Source of the DNA: an uncultured Methylobacillus sp.
GTDB taxonomy: Bacteria; Pseudomonadota; Gammaproteobacteria; Burkholderiales; Methylophilaceae
Assembly: GCA_946481235.1 (NCBI GenBank)
Contig: CAMLME010000014.1
Location: 1 to 18,427 of the forward strand
Direction of reading: 5' to 3'
DNA: 18,427 nt
Shown here: piece by piece, positions 1 to 8,505 of the stretch
Layout of the letters: each line of letters opens with the position of its first letter
How positions within the stretch are numbered: the stretch's first letter is position 1
Notes under the pieces: model-generated
Database searches by the model: none
Told to the model about the DNA's origin: nothing
Seen by the model: the letters and a program-made list of their open reading frames with translations, nothing else
Translations under genes and position numbers: made by a program

Positions 1-485
1 GGCTTGATGTCCAGATGCAGCAGCTTGTGGGTGTGCACTTCGCGCAGCCCGGTCAGCAATTCGTTGAACAAGCGCCGCACGAACAATTCCTTCGCCGGTT
101 CGGCGTGGCTGCGGATATAGTCCTGCAGCGATTTTCCGCGCTCGTATTGCATCACCATGTAGACGGTGTTGTTGGCGCGGAAGAAATTGACCACGCGTAC
201 CACATTTTCATGCTCGATTTTCGCAAGCGCGCGGCCTTCCTCAAAAAAGCATTTGAGGCCGTGACGGAAGCCGGCGACGTTTTCGGGAGAACTGGGGCCT
301 ACGTTTTCCTCGTCCAGGCGGGTCGCCAGCAAGGTCGGCAGGTATTCCTTGATCGCGACCTTGTTGCCGCGCTTGTCGCGGGCGAGATAGACGAAGCTGA
401 AGCCGCCGCCGCTCAGTACCCGGTCGATCCGGTAATCCTGCAACTGATAGTCGGATGGCAAGGGGCGGTTTTGTTGTTCCTGCAT
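1..485 (-). CDS. Serine/threonine protein kinase, N-terminal part (cut by window edge)
   Basis: The reverse strand is open from an ATG at 483-485 to the window edge, giving 161 complete codons. The protein shows a Hanks-type kinase fold in order: a glycine-rich loop (LSGGGFSFVY, about residues 24-33), the ATP-anchoring lysine in VAIKEYLP, a hinge-like VMQYERG stretch, and the catalytic loop start HLDIKP at the very edge, so the HxD aspartate is present. The DFG motif and the rest lie outside. It should phosphorylate proteins on Ser/Thr; the substrate is unknown. It diverges from yicC with 90 bp between start codons. In betaproteobacteria a kinase of this type next to yicC is often paired with a PP2C phosphatase, but none is visible here. 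No clear Shine-Dalgarno precedes the ATG, so the exact start is less sure than the identity. Confidence 0.9.
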   Translation of the reverse strand, partial: MQEQQNRPLPSDYQLQDYRIDRVLSGGGFSFVYLARDKRGNKVAIKEYLPTLLATRLDEENVGPSSPENVAGFRHGLKCFFEEGRALAKIEHENVVRVVNFFRANNTVYMVMQYERGKSLQDYIRSHAEPAKELFVRRLFNELLTGLREVHTHKLLHLDIK

Positions 486-518
486 GATCAATGGCTTAAT
501 CAAAACGCGAAACCTATT

Positions 519-549
519 TTGTCATGAACGTGCGCGGATTTGATAAGAT
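519..549 (+). promoter_or_regulatory. Putative sigma-70 promoter for yicC operon
   Basis: TTGTCA at 519-524 is followed, after 17 bp, by GATAAG at 542-547 (or TAAGAT at 544-549). Each -10 candidate matches consensus at four of six positions. It lies just upstream of the yicC start in the divergent gap with the kinase gene. It was recognised by eye only. Confidence 0.4.
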
Positions 550-575
550 TGGGTAAAAATTGTCAGGATAACCCC

Positions 576-1442
576 ATGATTTACAGCATGACCGGCTTTG
601 CCGCGCTGGAGCGCGACACCGCGGCCGGTACCCTACTGCTCGATTTGCGCGCAGTTAATCATCGCTATCTCGAAGTCCATATGCGTATGGACGATGCCTT
701 GCGCAGCTTCGAGCCAGCCATGCGCGAAGCCATCGGTGCGCGTTTGCGCCGGGGCAAGATCGAATGCCGAGTAACGCTGGTGGCGCCGGCGGATGCCGCG
801 CTTGGCGGCGAGGTCAATGCGGCGATCCTGGATCAGCTGGCGCAACTGAGTGCGTCCGTACAGCAGCGATTCCCGCAGAGCCGCCCGCTGAGCGTGGCGG
901 ATATCCTGCGCTGGCCGGGTGTGCTGGCAACCGGGCAGGTTTCGGGAGATGCGCTGGCGGCCGACCTGATCGCCGCACTGCAGCAGTGCTTGCAGGATCT
1001 GACCGATTCGCGAGCGCGTGAAGGCGAAAAATTGAAAGCGCTTATTTTGGAGCGCGTGACATTGATGGAAACCCAGGTGGCCAAGGTTCGTCCGCTGCTG
1101 CCCGCGCTGATGCAGGCCTATCAGGAAAAGCTGGCGCTGCGTTTGCGCGAGGCGATGCAAACCGTCGACGATGAGCGCGTTCGGCAGGAGCTGGCGCTGT
1201 TCGCACAAAAAATCGATGTGGACGAAGAACTTGGCCGCCTCACCACGCATCTGCAGGAAGTGCGGCGTATCCTGGGAGCAGACGGCGCGGCCGGCAAGCG
1301 TCTGGATTTCCTGATGCAGGAACTTAACCGCGAAGCAAATACGCTGGGCTCGAAATCCGTATCCACCGAAACTTCGCAGGTGTCGATGGAACTCAAAGTG
1401 CTGATCGAACAGATGCGCGAGCAAATTCAGAATCTGGAATGA
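576..1442 (+). CDS. yicC: YicC family endoribonuclease
   Basis: The 288-residue protein matches the usual YicC length (about 287). It begins MIYSMTGFA, the family signature start, and carries RAVNHRYLE near residue 26, RRGKIE, and the strongly conserved C-terminal DUF1732 block (GKRLDFLMQELNREANTLGS). YicC/YloC proteins are metal-dependent endoribonucleases implicated in small-RNA turnover and stress survival; the cellular targets here are unknown. The frame is open 12 codons further upstream, but ATG 576 is chosen because AGGA at 565-568 sits 7 nt before it and the family motif starts there. It is the first gene of a packed run and its stop lies 5 nt before the gmk start. The yicC-gmk-rpoZ-spoT order is typical of betaproteobacteria. 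Confidence 0.93.
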   Translation: MIYSMTGFAALERDTAAGTLLLDLRAVNHRYLEVHMRMDDALRSFEPAMREAIGARLRRGKIECRVTLVAPADAALGGEVNAAILDQLAQLSASVQQRFPQSRPLSVADILRWPGVLATGQVSGDALAADLIAALQQCLQDLTDSRAREGEKLKALILERVTLMETQVAKVRPLLPALMQAYQEKLALRLREAMQTVDDERVRQELALFAQKIDVDEELGRLTTHLQEVRRILGADGAAGKRLDFLMQELNREANTLGSKSVSTETSQVSMELKVLIEQMREQIQNLE

Positions 1443-1447
1443 CACTC

Positions 1448-2065
1448 ATGAAAAATACAGGCAGCCTTTTTATCGTGACCGCGCCTTCCGGCGCCGGCAA
1501 GACCAGTCTGGTCCGTTCGTTACTGGAAATGGATCCGGCGGTCAGCCTCTCCGTCTCCTACACCACGCGGGCGATGCGTCCCGGCGAGGAGGATGGGGCG
1601 GATTACCATTTCGTCAGCGAAGAGCGTTTCCTGCACATGCTGGAGGAAGGCGATTTCCTGGAATGTGCGGAGGTGCATGGCGCCCGTTACGGCACCTCGC
1701 AGACGCTGGTGGAATCGCTGCTTGCCGAGGGGCGCGATCTGGTGCTCGAGATCGACTGGCAGGGCGCGGCGCAGGTGCGCAGCCTGTACCCGAATGCCAT
1801 CGGCATTTTCGTGCTGCCGCCTTCCCTCGAGGAGCTGGCGCGTCGATTGCACCATCGAGCGCAGGATTCCGCGGATGTTATTGCGCGGCGCCTGGCTGCG
1901 GCACGGGAGGAGATCAGCCATGTCGGCGAATTCGACTATGTTATAATCAACGATCGTTTTGAAACGGCAATTCATGACCTGTTGGCGATCATTCGGGCGC
2001 AGCGGTTGCGCGGTGAAAAGCAGCTGCGCCAGCATCAGGAATTGCTTCAAAATTTCATAGGTTGA
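1448..2065 (+). CDS. gmk: Guanylate kinase
   Basis: This cytosolic enzyme phosphorylates GMP (and dGMP) to GDP with ATP, feeding GTP and (p)ppGpp pools. The 205-residue product is close to the E. coli size (207). A P-loop is seen at residues 12-20 (APSGAGKTS), followed by the GMP-binding [11 protein letters not shown] segment, YHFVSEERF and EIDWQGA, all typical of the family. An ATG at 1439 overlaps the yicC stop, but ATG 1448 gives the standard MKNTG-type N-terminus and has TGGA about 9 nt upstream, so it is preferred. Transcription with yicC is likely given the 5-nt gap. rpoZ follows after 22 nt. Confidence 0.96.
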   Translation: MKNTGSLFIVTAPSGAGKTSLVRSLLEMDPAVSLSVSYTTRAMRPGEEDGADYHFVSEERFLHMLEEGDFLECAEVHGARYGTSQTLVESLLAEGRDLVLEIDWQGAAQVRSLYPNAIGIFVLPPSLEELARRLHHRAQDSADVIARRLAAAREEISHVGEFDYVIINDRFETAIHDLLAIIRAQRLRGEKQLRQHQELLQNFIG

Positions 2066-2087
2066 GAACGTCTTACAAGGATTCATC

Positions 2088-2297
2088 ATGGCCCGCATTA
2101 CCGTAGACGACTGTCTGGAAAAAATCCCCAATCGCTTTCATTTGACGCTGGCTGCTGCTTATCGCGCACGCCAGGTCGCCAACGGCTCCGAGCCGCTGGT
2201 CAGCCATGCCGGCAAGGATAAGCCGACCGTAGTCGCGCTGCGTGAAATCGCCGCCGGCAAGGTTGGTCTGGAAATCCTCAACCGCGGCCAGGCGTAA
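2088..2297 (+). CDS. rpoZ: RNA polymerase omega subunit
   Basis: The 69-residue protein starts [19 protein letters not shown], the standard omega N-terminus, and keeps the RARQ segment and the [10 protein letters not shown] helix. Omega helps assemble beta-prime into core RNA polymerase, and in proteobacteria its N-terminus with beta-prime forms ppGpp site 1. It is shorter than E. coli omega (91 residues); betaproteobacterial forms are commonly short, so this is not a truncation. AAGGA at 2077-2081 lies 6 nt before the ATG. Its stop codon TAA is in the same frame as the downstream spoT gene, with 15 nt between stop and start. Confidence 0.95.
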   Translation: MARITVDDCLEKIPNRFHLTLAAAYRARQVANGSEPLVSHAGKDKPTVVALREIAAGKVGLEILNRGQA

Positions 2298-2307
2298 GGA
2301 TCGCTTG

Positions 2308-2337
2308 ATGCAATGGGTGGTCGAATCCACGCAGTAA
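2308..2337 (+). other. Nine-codon ORF overlapping the spoT start
   Basis: ATG 2308 opens a 9-codon frame ending at TAA 2335-2337, overlapping the first codons of spoT in another frame. The only good Shine-Dalgarno here (AAGGA, 2296-2300, overlapping the rpoZ stop) is 7 nt from this ATG but 12 nt from the spoT ATG. It may be chance or may tune spoT translation. No protein function is proposed. Confidence 0.25.
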
Positions 2338-4511
2338 AACCGCCACCCGCCCCCCCTTTGCTGCCAGCCGACAGCGAAGACTCGCAGCTCAGCCAGCTGC
2401 TCAAGGTATATCTCAAGCCGGAAGACATCGCGCAAGTGATGACGGCTTATCGCTTCAGCGCCGCTGCCCACGAGGGGCAGTTGCGCAAAAGCGGCGAAGC
2501 CTACATTTCCCATCCCGTTACCGTCGCCTGCATTCTGGCTGAGCTGCACTTGGACCCGCCCAGCATCATGGCCGCGCTGCTGCATGACGTGATGGAGGAC
2601 ACCGAGGTCAGCAAGCAGCAACTGGCCGATCAGTTCGGCCCGGCAGTCGCCGACCTGGTGGACGGTGTTTCCAAGCTGGACAAGATCGAGTTCCAGACGG
2701 CCACCCACGCGCAGGCAGAAAACTTCCGCAAGATGCTGCTGGCGATGTCGCAGGACGTGCGCGTCATCCTGGTGAAGCTCGCGGACCGTCTGCACAATAT
2801 GCGCACGCTGGACATCATGGCGCCGGAAAAGCGTCGCCGCATCGGCCGCGAAACGATGGAAATCTACGCACCCATCGCTAACCGTCTCGGCTTGAACGCG
2901 ATCTACCAGGAGCTGGAAGATCTCAGCTTCAAGAATCTCTACCCGATGCGTTGCGCGGTACTGACCAAATCCATCAAGGCGGTGCGCGGCAATCGCAAGG
3001 AAGTCGTTGGCAAGATCCTCGATGCGATCAAGCAGCGTCTGGCCGACATGCACATCGAAGCCGAAGTCACCGGCCGCGAAAAGCACCTCTATAGTATCTA
3101 CAAGAAGATGGTCGAGAAAACCGGGACATTCTCGGAAATTTTCGATATCTACGGTTTCCGCATCCTGGTCAAGGACACGCCGACCTGCTACTTGGCATTA
3201 GGTGCGTTGCACGCGCTGTACAAGCCGATTCCGGGCAAGTTCAAGGACTACATCGCGATTCCCAAGGCCAACGGCTATCAGTCGCTGCACACCACGTTGT
3301 TCGGCCCGTTCGGCACGCCGATCGAGGTGCAAATCCGCAGCCGTGAAATGCACAACATCGCTGAAGCGGGTGTCGCCGCGCACTGGTTGTACAAGAGCAG
3401 CGGCGCCGATCTTTCCGCGTTGCAGAAGCAGACGCACCAATGGCTGCAACGCCTGCTGGAAATCCAGAGCGAGAGCACGGATTCGGTCGAGTTCCTGGAG
3501 CACTTCAAGGTCGACCTGTTCCCCGATGAGGTCTATGTGTTCACGCCCAAGGGGCAGATCATGGCATTGCCGAGCGGCGCGACTGCGGTGGACTTTGCCT
3601 ATGCGGTGCATACCGACGTCGGCAACCGTTGCGTTGCGGTCAAGATCAATCACGAGCTGTCTCCGTTACGCACCGAGTTGCATAATGGCGATCACGTCGA
3701 AATTATTACCGCCGCGCATGCCAAACCCAATCCGGCCTGGCTCAATTACGTCGGTACCGGCAAGGCACGTGCGCATATCCGGCATTTCCTGAAGACAATG
3801 AAATCGGAGGAGTCGGCGCTTTTGGGCGAGCGCATGCTCAACCAGGCGCTGCGCGCGCTGCATGCGGAGCCTTCCGAAATCAGCGACGAGCGCTGGAAGA
3901 AGCTGGTGCGCGATTACGGGGTCCAGGACAAGCAGGAACTCCTGACCGACATCGGCCTCGGCAAGCGACTCAATGTGATGGTGGCGCGCCAGTTGCTGGC
4001 GATGGCGGAAACTTCCGGCGAGCGGGCCGGTGCGCATCTCGGCAGCATCACGATCCGTGGTTCGGAAGGCATGGCAGTGCAGTTTGCGCAATGCTGCCGG
4101 CCGATTCCGGGCGACCCCATCCTTGGCTTCATCAACAAGGGCAAGGGGCTGGTAGTGCACACCCATGATTGCCATGCGATTCGCAAATTCCGCATGGATC
4201 CTGACAAGTGGCTGGATGTAGAGTGGGATCCGGACACCAAGCGCCTGTTCAAGGTCAATCTCAAGCTGGCTGCGGCCAACCAGCCGGGCGTGCTGGCCAA
4301 GATTGCTGCCGGCATCGCCGCTGCCGGATCGAATATCGACAACGTCAGCATGGAAGAAAGCGACGACAGCGCTTACACCAACATGAATTTTACCGTGCAG
4401 GTGGAAGACCGCGAGCATCTGGCGCGTCTGATGCGCAGCCTGCGCAAGATTCCAGAAGTGGTACGCATCAATCGCGTCAAGGGCGCGGCTTCCGATCATA
4501 AACATCAATAA
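2313..4511 (+). CDS. spoT: Bifunctional (p)ppGpp synthetase/hydrolase
   Basis: This 732-residue long RelA/SpoT homologue makes and degrades the alarmone (p)ppGpp. Domains in order: HD hydrolase with intact metal and catalytic residues (H53, H91-D92, E95-D96, DRLHNMRT at 158-165); synthetase ([13 protein letters not shown] from 254, DIYGFRI at 278, [10 protein letters not shown] at 338); TGS (about 404-465); a Zn-finger-like helical region with C594-C595; and a C-terminal ACT domain (about 645-722). The synthetase loop reads KFKD at 309-312. This is the basic R/K-x-K-D class of bifunctional enzymes rather than the ExDD of synthetase-only RelA, though the first Arg is Lys. The N-terminus carries a polyproline stretch (PPPAPP, from residue 10) encoded partly by a run of seven C. 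The start has a distant Shine-Dalgarno, and no better in-frame start exists before the conserved region. Confidence 0.96.
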   Translation: MGGRIHAVKPPPAPPLLPADSEDSQLSQLLKVYLKPEDIAQVMTAYRFSAAAHEGQLRKSGEAYISHPVTVACILAELHLDPPSIMAALLHDVMEDTEVSKQQLADQFGPAVADLVDGVSKLDKIEFQTATHAQAENFRKMLLAMSQDVRVILVKLADRLHNMRTLDIMAPEKRRRIGRETMEIYAPIANRLGLNAIYQELEDLSFKNLYPMRCAVLTKSIKAVRGNRKEVVGKILDAIKQRLADMHIEAEVTGREKHLYSIYKKMVEKTGTFSEIFDIYGFRILVKDTPTCYLALGALHALYKPIPGKFKDYIAIPKANGYQSLHTTLFGPFGTPIEVQIRSREMHNIAEAGVAAHWLYKSSGADLSALQKQTHQWLQRLLEIQSESTDSVEFLEHFKVDLFPDEVYVFTPKGQIMALPSGATAVDFAYAVHTDVGNRCVAVKINHELSPLRTELHNGDHVEIITAAHAKPNPAWLNYVGTGKARAHIRHFLKTMKSEESALLGERMLNQALRALHAEPSEISDERWKKLVRDYGVQDKQELLTDIGLGKRLNVMVARQLLAMAETSGERAGAHLGSITIRGSEGMAVQFAQCCRPIPGDPILGFINKGKGLVVHTHDCHAIRKFRMDPDKWLDVEWDPDTKRLFKVNLKLAAANQPGVLAKIAAGIAAAGSNIDNVSMEESDDSAYTNMNFTVQVEDREHLARLMRSLRKIPEVVRINRVKGAASDHKHQ

Positions 4512-4527
4512 ACAAGGACTCACAGCA

Positions 4528-4911
4528 ATGGCACGACAAATCATCAGCACTGACGGGGCCCCCAAGGCCATCGGCACGTATTCCCAAGCGGTCAAGGTAG
4601 GCGATACCGTCTATATGTCGGGGCAGATCGGCCTTGATCCGGCCACCATGGAAATGGTCGAAGGCATCGATGCGCAAGTGCGCCGCGTGTTCGATAATCT
4701 TTCTGCAGTTACCGCGGCTGCCGGCGGTTCGCTGGCGGACATCGTCAAGCTCAACATTTTTCTTACTGATCTTGGTCATTTCGCGCTGGTCAACAGCATC
4801 ATGGCGGAATACTTCAAGGAGCCGTACCCGGCACGTGCAGCCGTCGGCGTGGCCTCATTGCCGCGCGGTGCGCTGGTGGAAGCCGATGCCGTGATGGTGC
4901 TCGGCGGCTAA
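4528..4911 (+). CDS. ridA: RidA family 2-iminobutanoate/2-iminopropanoate deaminase
   Basis: The 127-residue product matches RidA in length and motifs: GTYSQAV near residue 16, [10 protein letters not shown] at 29, and YPARAAV with the catalytic arginine R103, followed by [12 protein letters not shown] containing the conserved glutamate E118. The family hydrolyses reactive enamine/imine intermediates released by PLP enzymes such as threonine dehydratase, protecting other PLP enzymes; it forms trimers in the cytosol. AAGGA at 4514-4518 precedes the ATG by 9 nt. It lies 16 nt after spoT and 20 nt before recG, so co-transcription is likely. Confidence 0.94.
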   Translation: MARQIISTDGAPKAIGTYSQAVKVGDTVYMSGQIGLDPATMEMVEGIDAQVRRVFDNLSAVTAAAGGSLADIVKLNIFLTDLGHFALVNSIMAEYFKEPYPARAAVGVASLPRGALVEADAVMVLGG

Positions 4912-4931
4912 TTCGGCCGACAGAGAACGCT

Positions 4932-6971
4932 TTGTCCGGTCTCGGCGCGATCAAGGGCGTCAGCAAGGCGTTGCTGGCCAAGCTGAACAAGCTTGGCATT
5001 GCCGAGCCGGACGACCTGTTATTACATCTGCCGCTCAGGTATGTCGATGAAACCCGCATCACGTCGATACGCGACCTGCGGCCCGGAGAGTCGGCCCAGG
5101 TCGAAGGCGAAATCGTCCATGCGGAAACGCAGTATCGGCCGCGCAAGGCGCTGATTTGCCAATTGCAGGATGCAGATGGCGGTCTGCTTCATCTTCGCTT
5201 CTTGCATTTTTATCCCAGCCAGGTTGCCGCACTCAAGCCGGGAGCACATATTCGCGCCTTTGGAGAGCCGCGCCCAGGCTTCTTTGGCATGGAAATGGTA
5301 CATCCGCAATGCCGTCCGGTTCGCGAGAACGTGCCGCTCAGCGAGGCATTGACACCGGTCTATCCCACCACAGCCGGACTATCGCAGCCCAGTTTGCGCA
5401 AATTGGTGGATTGGGCTTTGCAGCACTGCGATCTCAGCGAGACTTTGCCTCCCGGCATTTATACAAAACTCAATCTCCCCAGCTTTGCCGACAGTTTGCG
5501 CCTGCTGCATCGTCCGCCGCCCGATGCCAGCCTGGAAGCGTTGCAGCAGCATGCCCACAGTGCTTGGCGCCGACTTGCTTTCGACGAATTGCTGGCACAA
5601 CAGATTTCGATGCGCCGCCATCATGCCCGACGTCGTACACAAGGCGCGCCGCGGCTCGAATCCAGGCGCCAATTGACGTCTGCATTGATCGAGCGACTTC
5701 CGTTCGCGCTTACTGGAGCTCAGCAAAAAGTATGGGCCGAGATTAGTGCCGATCTGGCCCAGCCGCATCCGATGCAGCGTCTGCTGCAAGGCGATGTCGG
5801 AAGCGGCAAGACCATCGTGTCCGCGCTGGCGGCTTTACAGGCAATCGATAACGGCTGGCAGGCGGCGATCATGGCGCCGACAGAGATCCTGGCTGAGCAG
5901 CACTACCGCAAGATGCAGGACTGGCTGACGCCGCTCGGCGTTTCGATTGCCTGGCTTTCTGGCACGCAGGCCAAATCGGCTCGTGCCGAAGCCATGGAGG
6001 CAGTCGCCAGCGGCGAAGCGAAACTTGTGGTCGGCACCCACGCGCTTTTTCAGGAACAGGTGCAATTTGCCCGGCTGGGACTGGCGGTGGTCGACGAGCA
6101 ACATCGATTCGGCGTGCATCAGCGCCTCGCGCTGCGCCAGAAAGGCACGCAGCCGCATCAGCTGATGATGAGCGCCACACCGATTCCGCGCACGCTCGCG
6201 ATGAGCTACTACGCCGACCTGGATGTGTCGGTAATCGACCAACTGCCTCCCGGCCGTACTCCCATCGCCACGAAAGTCGTGTCGGAGGAGCGTCGCGAGG
6301 AAGTGCTGGCACGTGTGCGCGAGGCCTGCCTTCAGGGGCGGCAGGCCTATTGGGTATGTCCGTTGATTGAGGAGTCGGAGGCGCTGCAATTGAAAACTGC
6401 GCTGGAAACCTTCGAGTATCTGACGGCGACACTGCCTGAAGTTGGCATCGGTCTCGTGCATGGCCGTATGAAACCGGCTGAAAAACAGGCCGTGATGCAG
6501 TCCTTTTCTGCGAATGAAATTCAGCTGCTGGTGGCCACCACGGTGATCGAGGTGGGTGTAGACGTCCCCAATGCCAGCCTGATGGTGATCGAGCATGCCG
6601 AACGCATGGGGCTCTCACAGCTGCACCAGCTGCGTGGCCGGGTCGGGCGCGGTGCCGCACAGAGCGTGTGTATCCTGTTGTATGCAGCACCGCTATCGCA
6701 AACTGCCCGCGCCCGACTTAAGATCATCTATGAAAATACCGACGGGTTCGAGATCGCGCGCGCTGATCTGGATTTGCGTGGCCCAGGTGAGTTTCTCGGC
6801 ATCCGCCAGAGCGGCGTGCCTTTATTGAGGATAGCCGATTTGGAGCGCGACGCTGATTTGCTGGAACAAGCCAGAGGAGTCGCTGAAAATTTGCTGCGCG
6901 ATTCCCCGCAAACGGCAGAGGCGCACTTGAAGCGCTGGCTGCGCAGGGCGGAAGAGTACGTCAAGGTCTAG
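4932..6971 (+). CDS. recG: ATP-dependent DNA helicase RecG
   Basis: RecG remodels stalled replication forks and branch-migrates Holliday junctions. The 679-residue protein (E. coli 693) has an N-terminal wedge/OB region, then superfamily 2 helicase motifs: GDVGSGKT (about 287-294), TEILAEQHY, DEQHRFG (about 388), MSATPIPRTLA (about 413), the TVIEVGVDVPNA block, and QLRGRVGRG (about 565), followed by a C-terminal DLRGPGEFLGIRQSG segment typical of RecG. The frame contains no upstream ATG or GTG after ridA, so the start is TTG 4932, giving MSGLGAIKGV. The Shine-Dalgarno is poor (AGAG at 4922-4925). Translation may depend on coupling to ridA, which ends 20 nt upstream. No terminator follows the TAG. 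Confidence 0.96.
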   Translation: MSGLGAIKGVSKALLAKLNKLGIAEPDDLLLHLPLRYVDETRITSIRDLRPGESAQVEGEIVHAETQYRPRKALICQLQDADGGLLHLRFLHFYPSQVAALKPGAHIRAFGEPRPGFFGMEMVHPQCRPVRENVPLSEALTPVYPTTAGLSQPSLRKLVDWALQHCDLSETLPPGIYTKLNLPSFADSLRLLHRPPPDASLEALQQHAHSAWRRLAFDELLAQQISMRRHHARRRTQGAPRLESRRQLTSALIERLPFALTGAQQKVWAEISADLAQPHPMQRLLQGDVGSGKTIVSALAALQAIDNGWQAAIMAPTEILAEQHYRKMQDWLTPLGVSIAWLSGTQAKSARAEAMEAVASGEAKLVVGTHALFQEQVQFARLGLAVVDEQHRFGVHQRLALRQKGTQPHQLMMSATPIPRTLAMSYYADLDVSVIDQLPPGRTPIATKVVSEERREEVLARVREACLQGRQAYWVCPLIEESEALQLKTALETFEYLTATLPEVGIGLVHGRMKPAEKQAVMQSFSANEIQLLVATTVIEVGVDVPNASLMVIEHAERMGLSQLHQLRGRVGRGAAQSVCILLYAAPLSQTARARLKIIYENTDGFEIARADLDLRGPGEFLGIRQSGVPLLRIADLERDADLLEQARGVAENLLRDSPQTAEAHLKRWLRRAEEYVKV

Positions 6972-6981
6972 GCCGGGATAC

Positions 6982-7008
6982 TTGGCATGGCCGACGATAT
7001 GGCATAAT
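6982..7008 (+). promoter_or_regulatory. Extended -10 promoter for ubiC-ubiA
   Basis: TGG CATAAT at 7000-7008 is an extended -10 element (TGn plus 5/6 of TATAAT). TTGGCA at 6982-6987 is a possible -35 box with a short 15-bp spacer. Start of transcription is expected near 7014-7016, which coincides with the ubiC GTG. Confidence 0.5.
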
Positions 7009-7015
7009 CGGCCGC

Positions 7016-7561
7016 GTGAAAATCCGCACAAATCCATTTCCGTTACGTTCCGTATGGCTACCCAAACCGCCAGGTAGCGGGGCCTTTCGGCACTGGCTGG
7101 TCGATGACGGATCACTGACCCAGCGTCTGCGCGCGAAATGCGGCCAATTTTCGGTGGAGGGAGTGCGGCAACGCTGGGCAAGCCCGCTCCCGGACGAAGC
7201 ATTATTACTGCGGATGCGTCCGCATGAGAGGGCGCTGCTGCGGGAGGTGAGTCTTTGTTGCGACGGCATGCCGGTTGTGTTTGCGCACAGCGTGCTGCCG
7301 CGCGATAGCCTGCGCGGCGCATGGCATAACCTTGGCAGGCTGGGTGCGAAACCGCTTGGAGCGGCATTATTTGCCAATCCCGATGTGGTTCGAACGCCTT
7401 TGGCCTTCCGGAAATTATTACCGCGGCATGCGCTCTATGTGCGCGCTGTCGCGAGCCTGGCCGAACGACCTGCTTGCCTGTGGGCGAGGAGGTCGGTTTT
7501 CATGCTGCACAATTCTCCGATTCTTGTAACGGAAGTCTTTCTGCCGGGAGTGCTGGGATGA
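7016..7561 (+). CDS. ubiC: Chorismate pyruvate-lyase
   Basis: UbiC cleaves chorismate to 4-hydroxybenzoate plus pyruvate, the first committed step of ubiquinone synthesis. The 181-residue protein is somewhat longer than E. coli UbiC (165) but aligns by eye across most of its length: [26 protein letters not shown] with R76, [17 protein letters not shown] and a terminal ILVTEVFLP with E173. These are equivalents of the conserved Arg and the product-binding Glu. The frame starts at GTG 7016. There is no Shine-Dalgarno, and a promoter -10 box ends only 8 nt before the GTG, so a leaderless message is possible. Its TGA overlaps the ubiA ATG (ATGA). Confidence 0.88.
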   Translation: MKIRTNPFPLRSVWLPKPPGSGAFRHWLVDDGSLTQRLRAKCGQFSVEGVRQRWASPLPDEALLLRMRPHERALLREVSLCCDGMPVVFAHSVLPRDSLRGAWHNLGRLGAKPLGAALFANPDVVRTPLAFRKLLPRHALYVRAVASLAERPACLWARRSVFMLHNSPILVTEVFLPGVLG

Positions 7562-8424
7562 TGAAACCCTGGATAGAGCGGTTGGATGTTTATGAGCGGC
7601 TGATGCGATTGGACAAGCCTATCGGCATTCTGCTGCTGCTGTGGCCAACGCTATGGGCGCTTTGGATATCGTCCAATGGACACCCCGATTGGCTGATTGT
7701 CTGGATATTCACACTCGGTACGGTATTGATGCGCTCCGCTGGCTGCGTGATGAACGATTACGCCGACCGCGAGTTCGATTCGCATGTTGAGCGCACCAAA
7801 GCCCGGCCCTTGGCTACCGGTGAAGTGAGCGGCCGCGAAGCGCTCGCGCTGGCGGCAGTGCTGAGCCTGCTGGCGTTCGGCCTGGTGCTGTTATTGAATA
7901 AGCTGACCATCATATTATCGGTATGCGCTCTTTTTCTGGCGCTGACCTACCCCTACACCAAGCGTTTCATCTCCATACCCCAAGCTTACCTTGGCATTGC
8001 GTTCGGCTTCGGCATTCCCATGGCGTTTGCTGCGCAGACCGACCAGGTGCCTGCGCTAGCGTGGATGCTGTTGGCAGCTAACGTATTCTGGGCAATCGCC
8101 TACGATACTGAGTACGCGATGGTGGATCGTGACGACGATGCAAAGATCGGCATTCGCTCTTCGGCACTGTTCTTCGGGAGCCACGATGTTTCGGCCATCA
8201 TGGCCTGCTACGTGGCGATGCTGAGCATCCTGACACTGGTCGGCTGGCACCTCGGCTTGCACTGGCCTTATTACATTGGATTGGGCGTTGCGGCAGTTAT
8301 TGCGGTGTATCATTACGCCTTGATACGCGGGCGTGAAAGAAGCGCTTGCTTCAAGGCTTTTCTGCATAACAATTGGCTGGGGGCGGCGATCTTCGCCGGA
8401 CTGGCCGTCAGTTATCTTGCCTAA
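7558..8424 (+). CDS. ubiA: 4-hydroxybenzoate octaprenyltransferase
   Basis: This inner-membrane prenyltransferase attaches the polyprenyl tail to 4-hydroxybenzoate made by UbiC. The 288-residue product (E. coli 290) has several hydrophobic helices and both aspartate motifs: NDYADREFD (N66, D67, D70, D74) and [13 protein letters not shown] (D183, D190, D194), which bind Mg-diphosphate. ATG 7558 overlaps the ubiC stop and has GGGAG at 7546-7550, 7 nt upstream. The same frame is open back to 7474, but those codons lie inside ubiC and would add a non-family extension. The ubiC-ubiA pairing mirrors E. coli. Confidence 0.96.
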   Translation: MMKPWIERLDVYERLMRLDKPIGILLLLWPTLWALWISSNGHPDWLIVWIFTLGTVLMRSAGCVMNDYADREFDSHVERTKARPLATGEVSGREALALAAVLSLLAFGLVLLLNKLTIILSVCALFLALTYPYTKRFISIPQAYLGIAFGFGIPMAFAAQTDQVPALAWMLLAANVFWAIAYDTEYAMVDRDDDAKIGIRSSALFFGSHDVSAIMACYVAMLSILTLVGWHLGLHWPYYIGLGVAAVIAVYHYALIRGRERSACFKAFLHNNWLGAAIFAGLAVSYLA

Positions 8425-8437
8425 AGCCAGAATGTGT

Positions 8438-8467
8438 TTGACAGGCTGTTGTTTATTGACATAGAAT
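8438..8467 (+). promoter_or_regulatory. Promoter of rplM-rpsI operon
   Basis: TTGACA (8438-8443, perfect) is followed after 18 bp by TAGAAT (8462-8467, 5/6). A second perfect TTGACA at 8456-8461 abuts this -10 box. Transcription should start near 8474, giving a leader of about 32 nt that is pyrimidine-rich and has no evident Shine-Dalgarno. Confidence 0.75.
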
Positions 8468-8505
8468 CCACCCCTTTCATTTTTCAGCGAAATACGGTTG
8501 CTCCG

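Noticed and set aside
486..575. Promoter for the minus-strand kinase gene
   Set aside because: Several partial -35/-10 matches exist but none with good boxes and spacing together, so no site is annotated.
633..1445. 270-codon open frame antisense to yicC
   Set aside because: It mirrors the YicC coding frame, has no family resemblance or ribosome site, and is a by-product of GC-rich codon use.
2073..3086. 337-codon open frame antisense to rpoZ and spoT
   Set aside because: It lies wholly opposite conserved genes with no recognisable domain; taken as a shadow.
5835..6690. Overlapping long frames antisense to recG
   Set aside because: Low-complexity, Arg/Ala/Pro-rich or Gln/His-rich translations opposite helicase motifs; no independent support.
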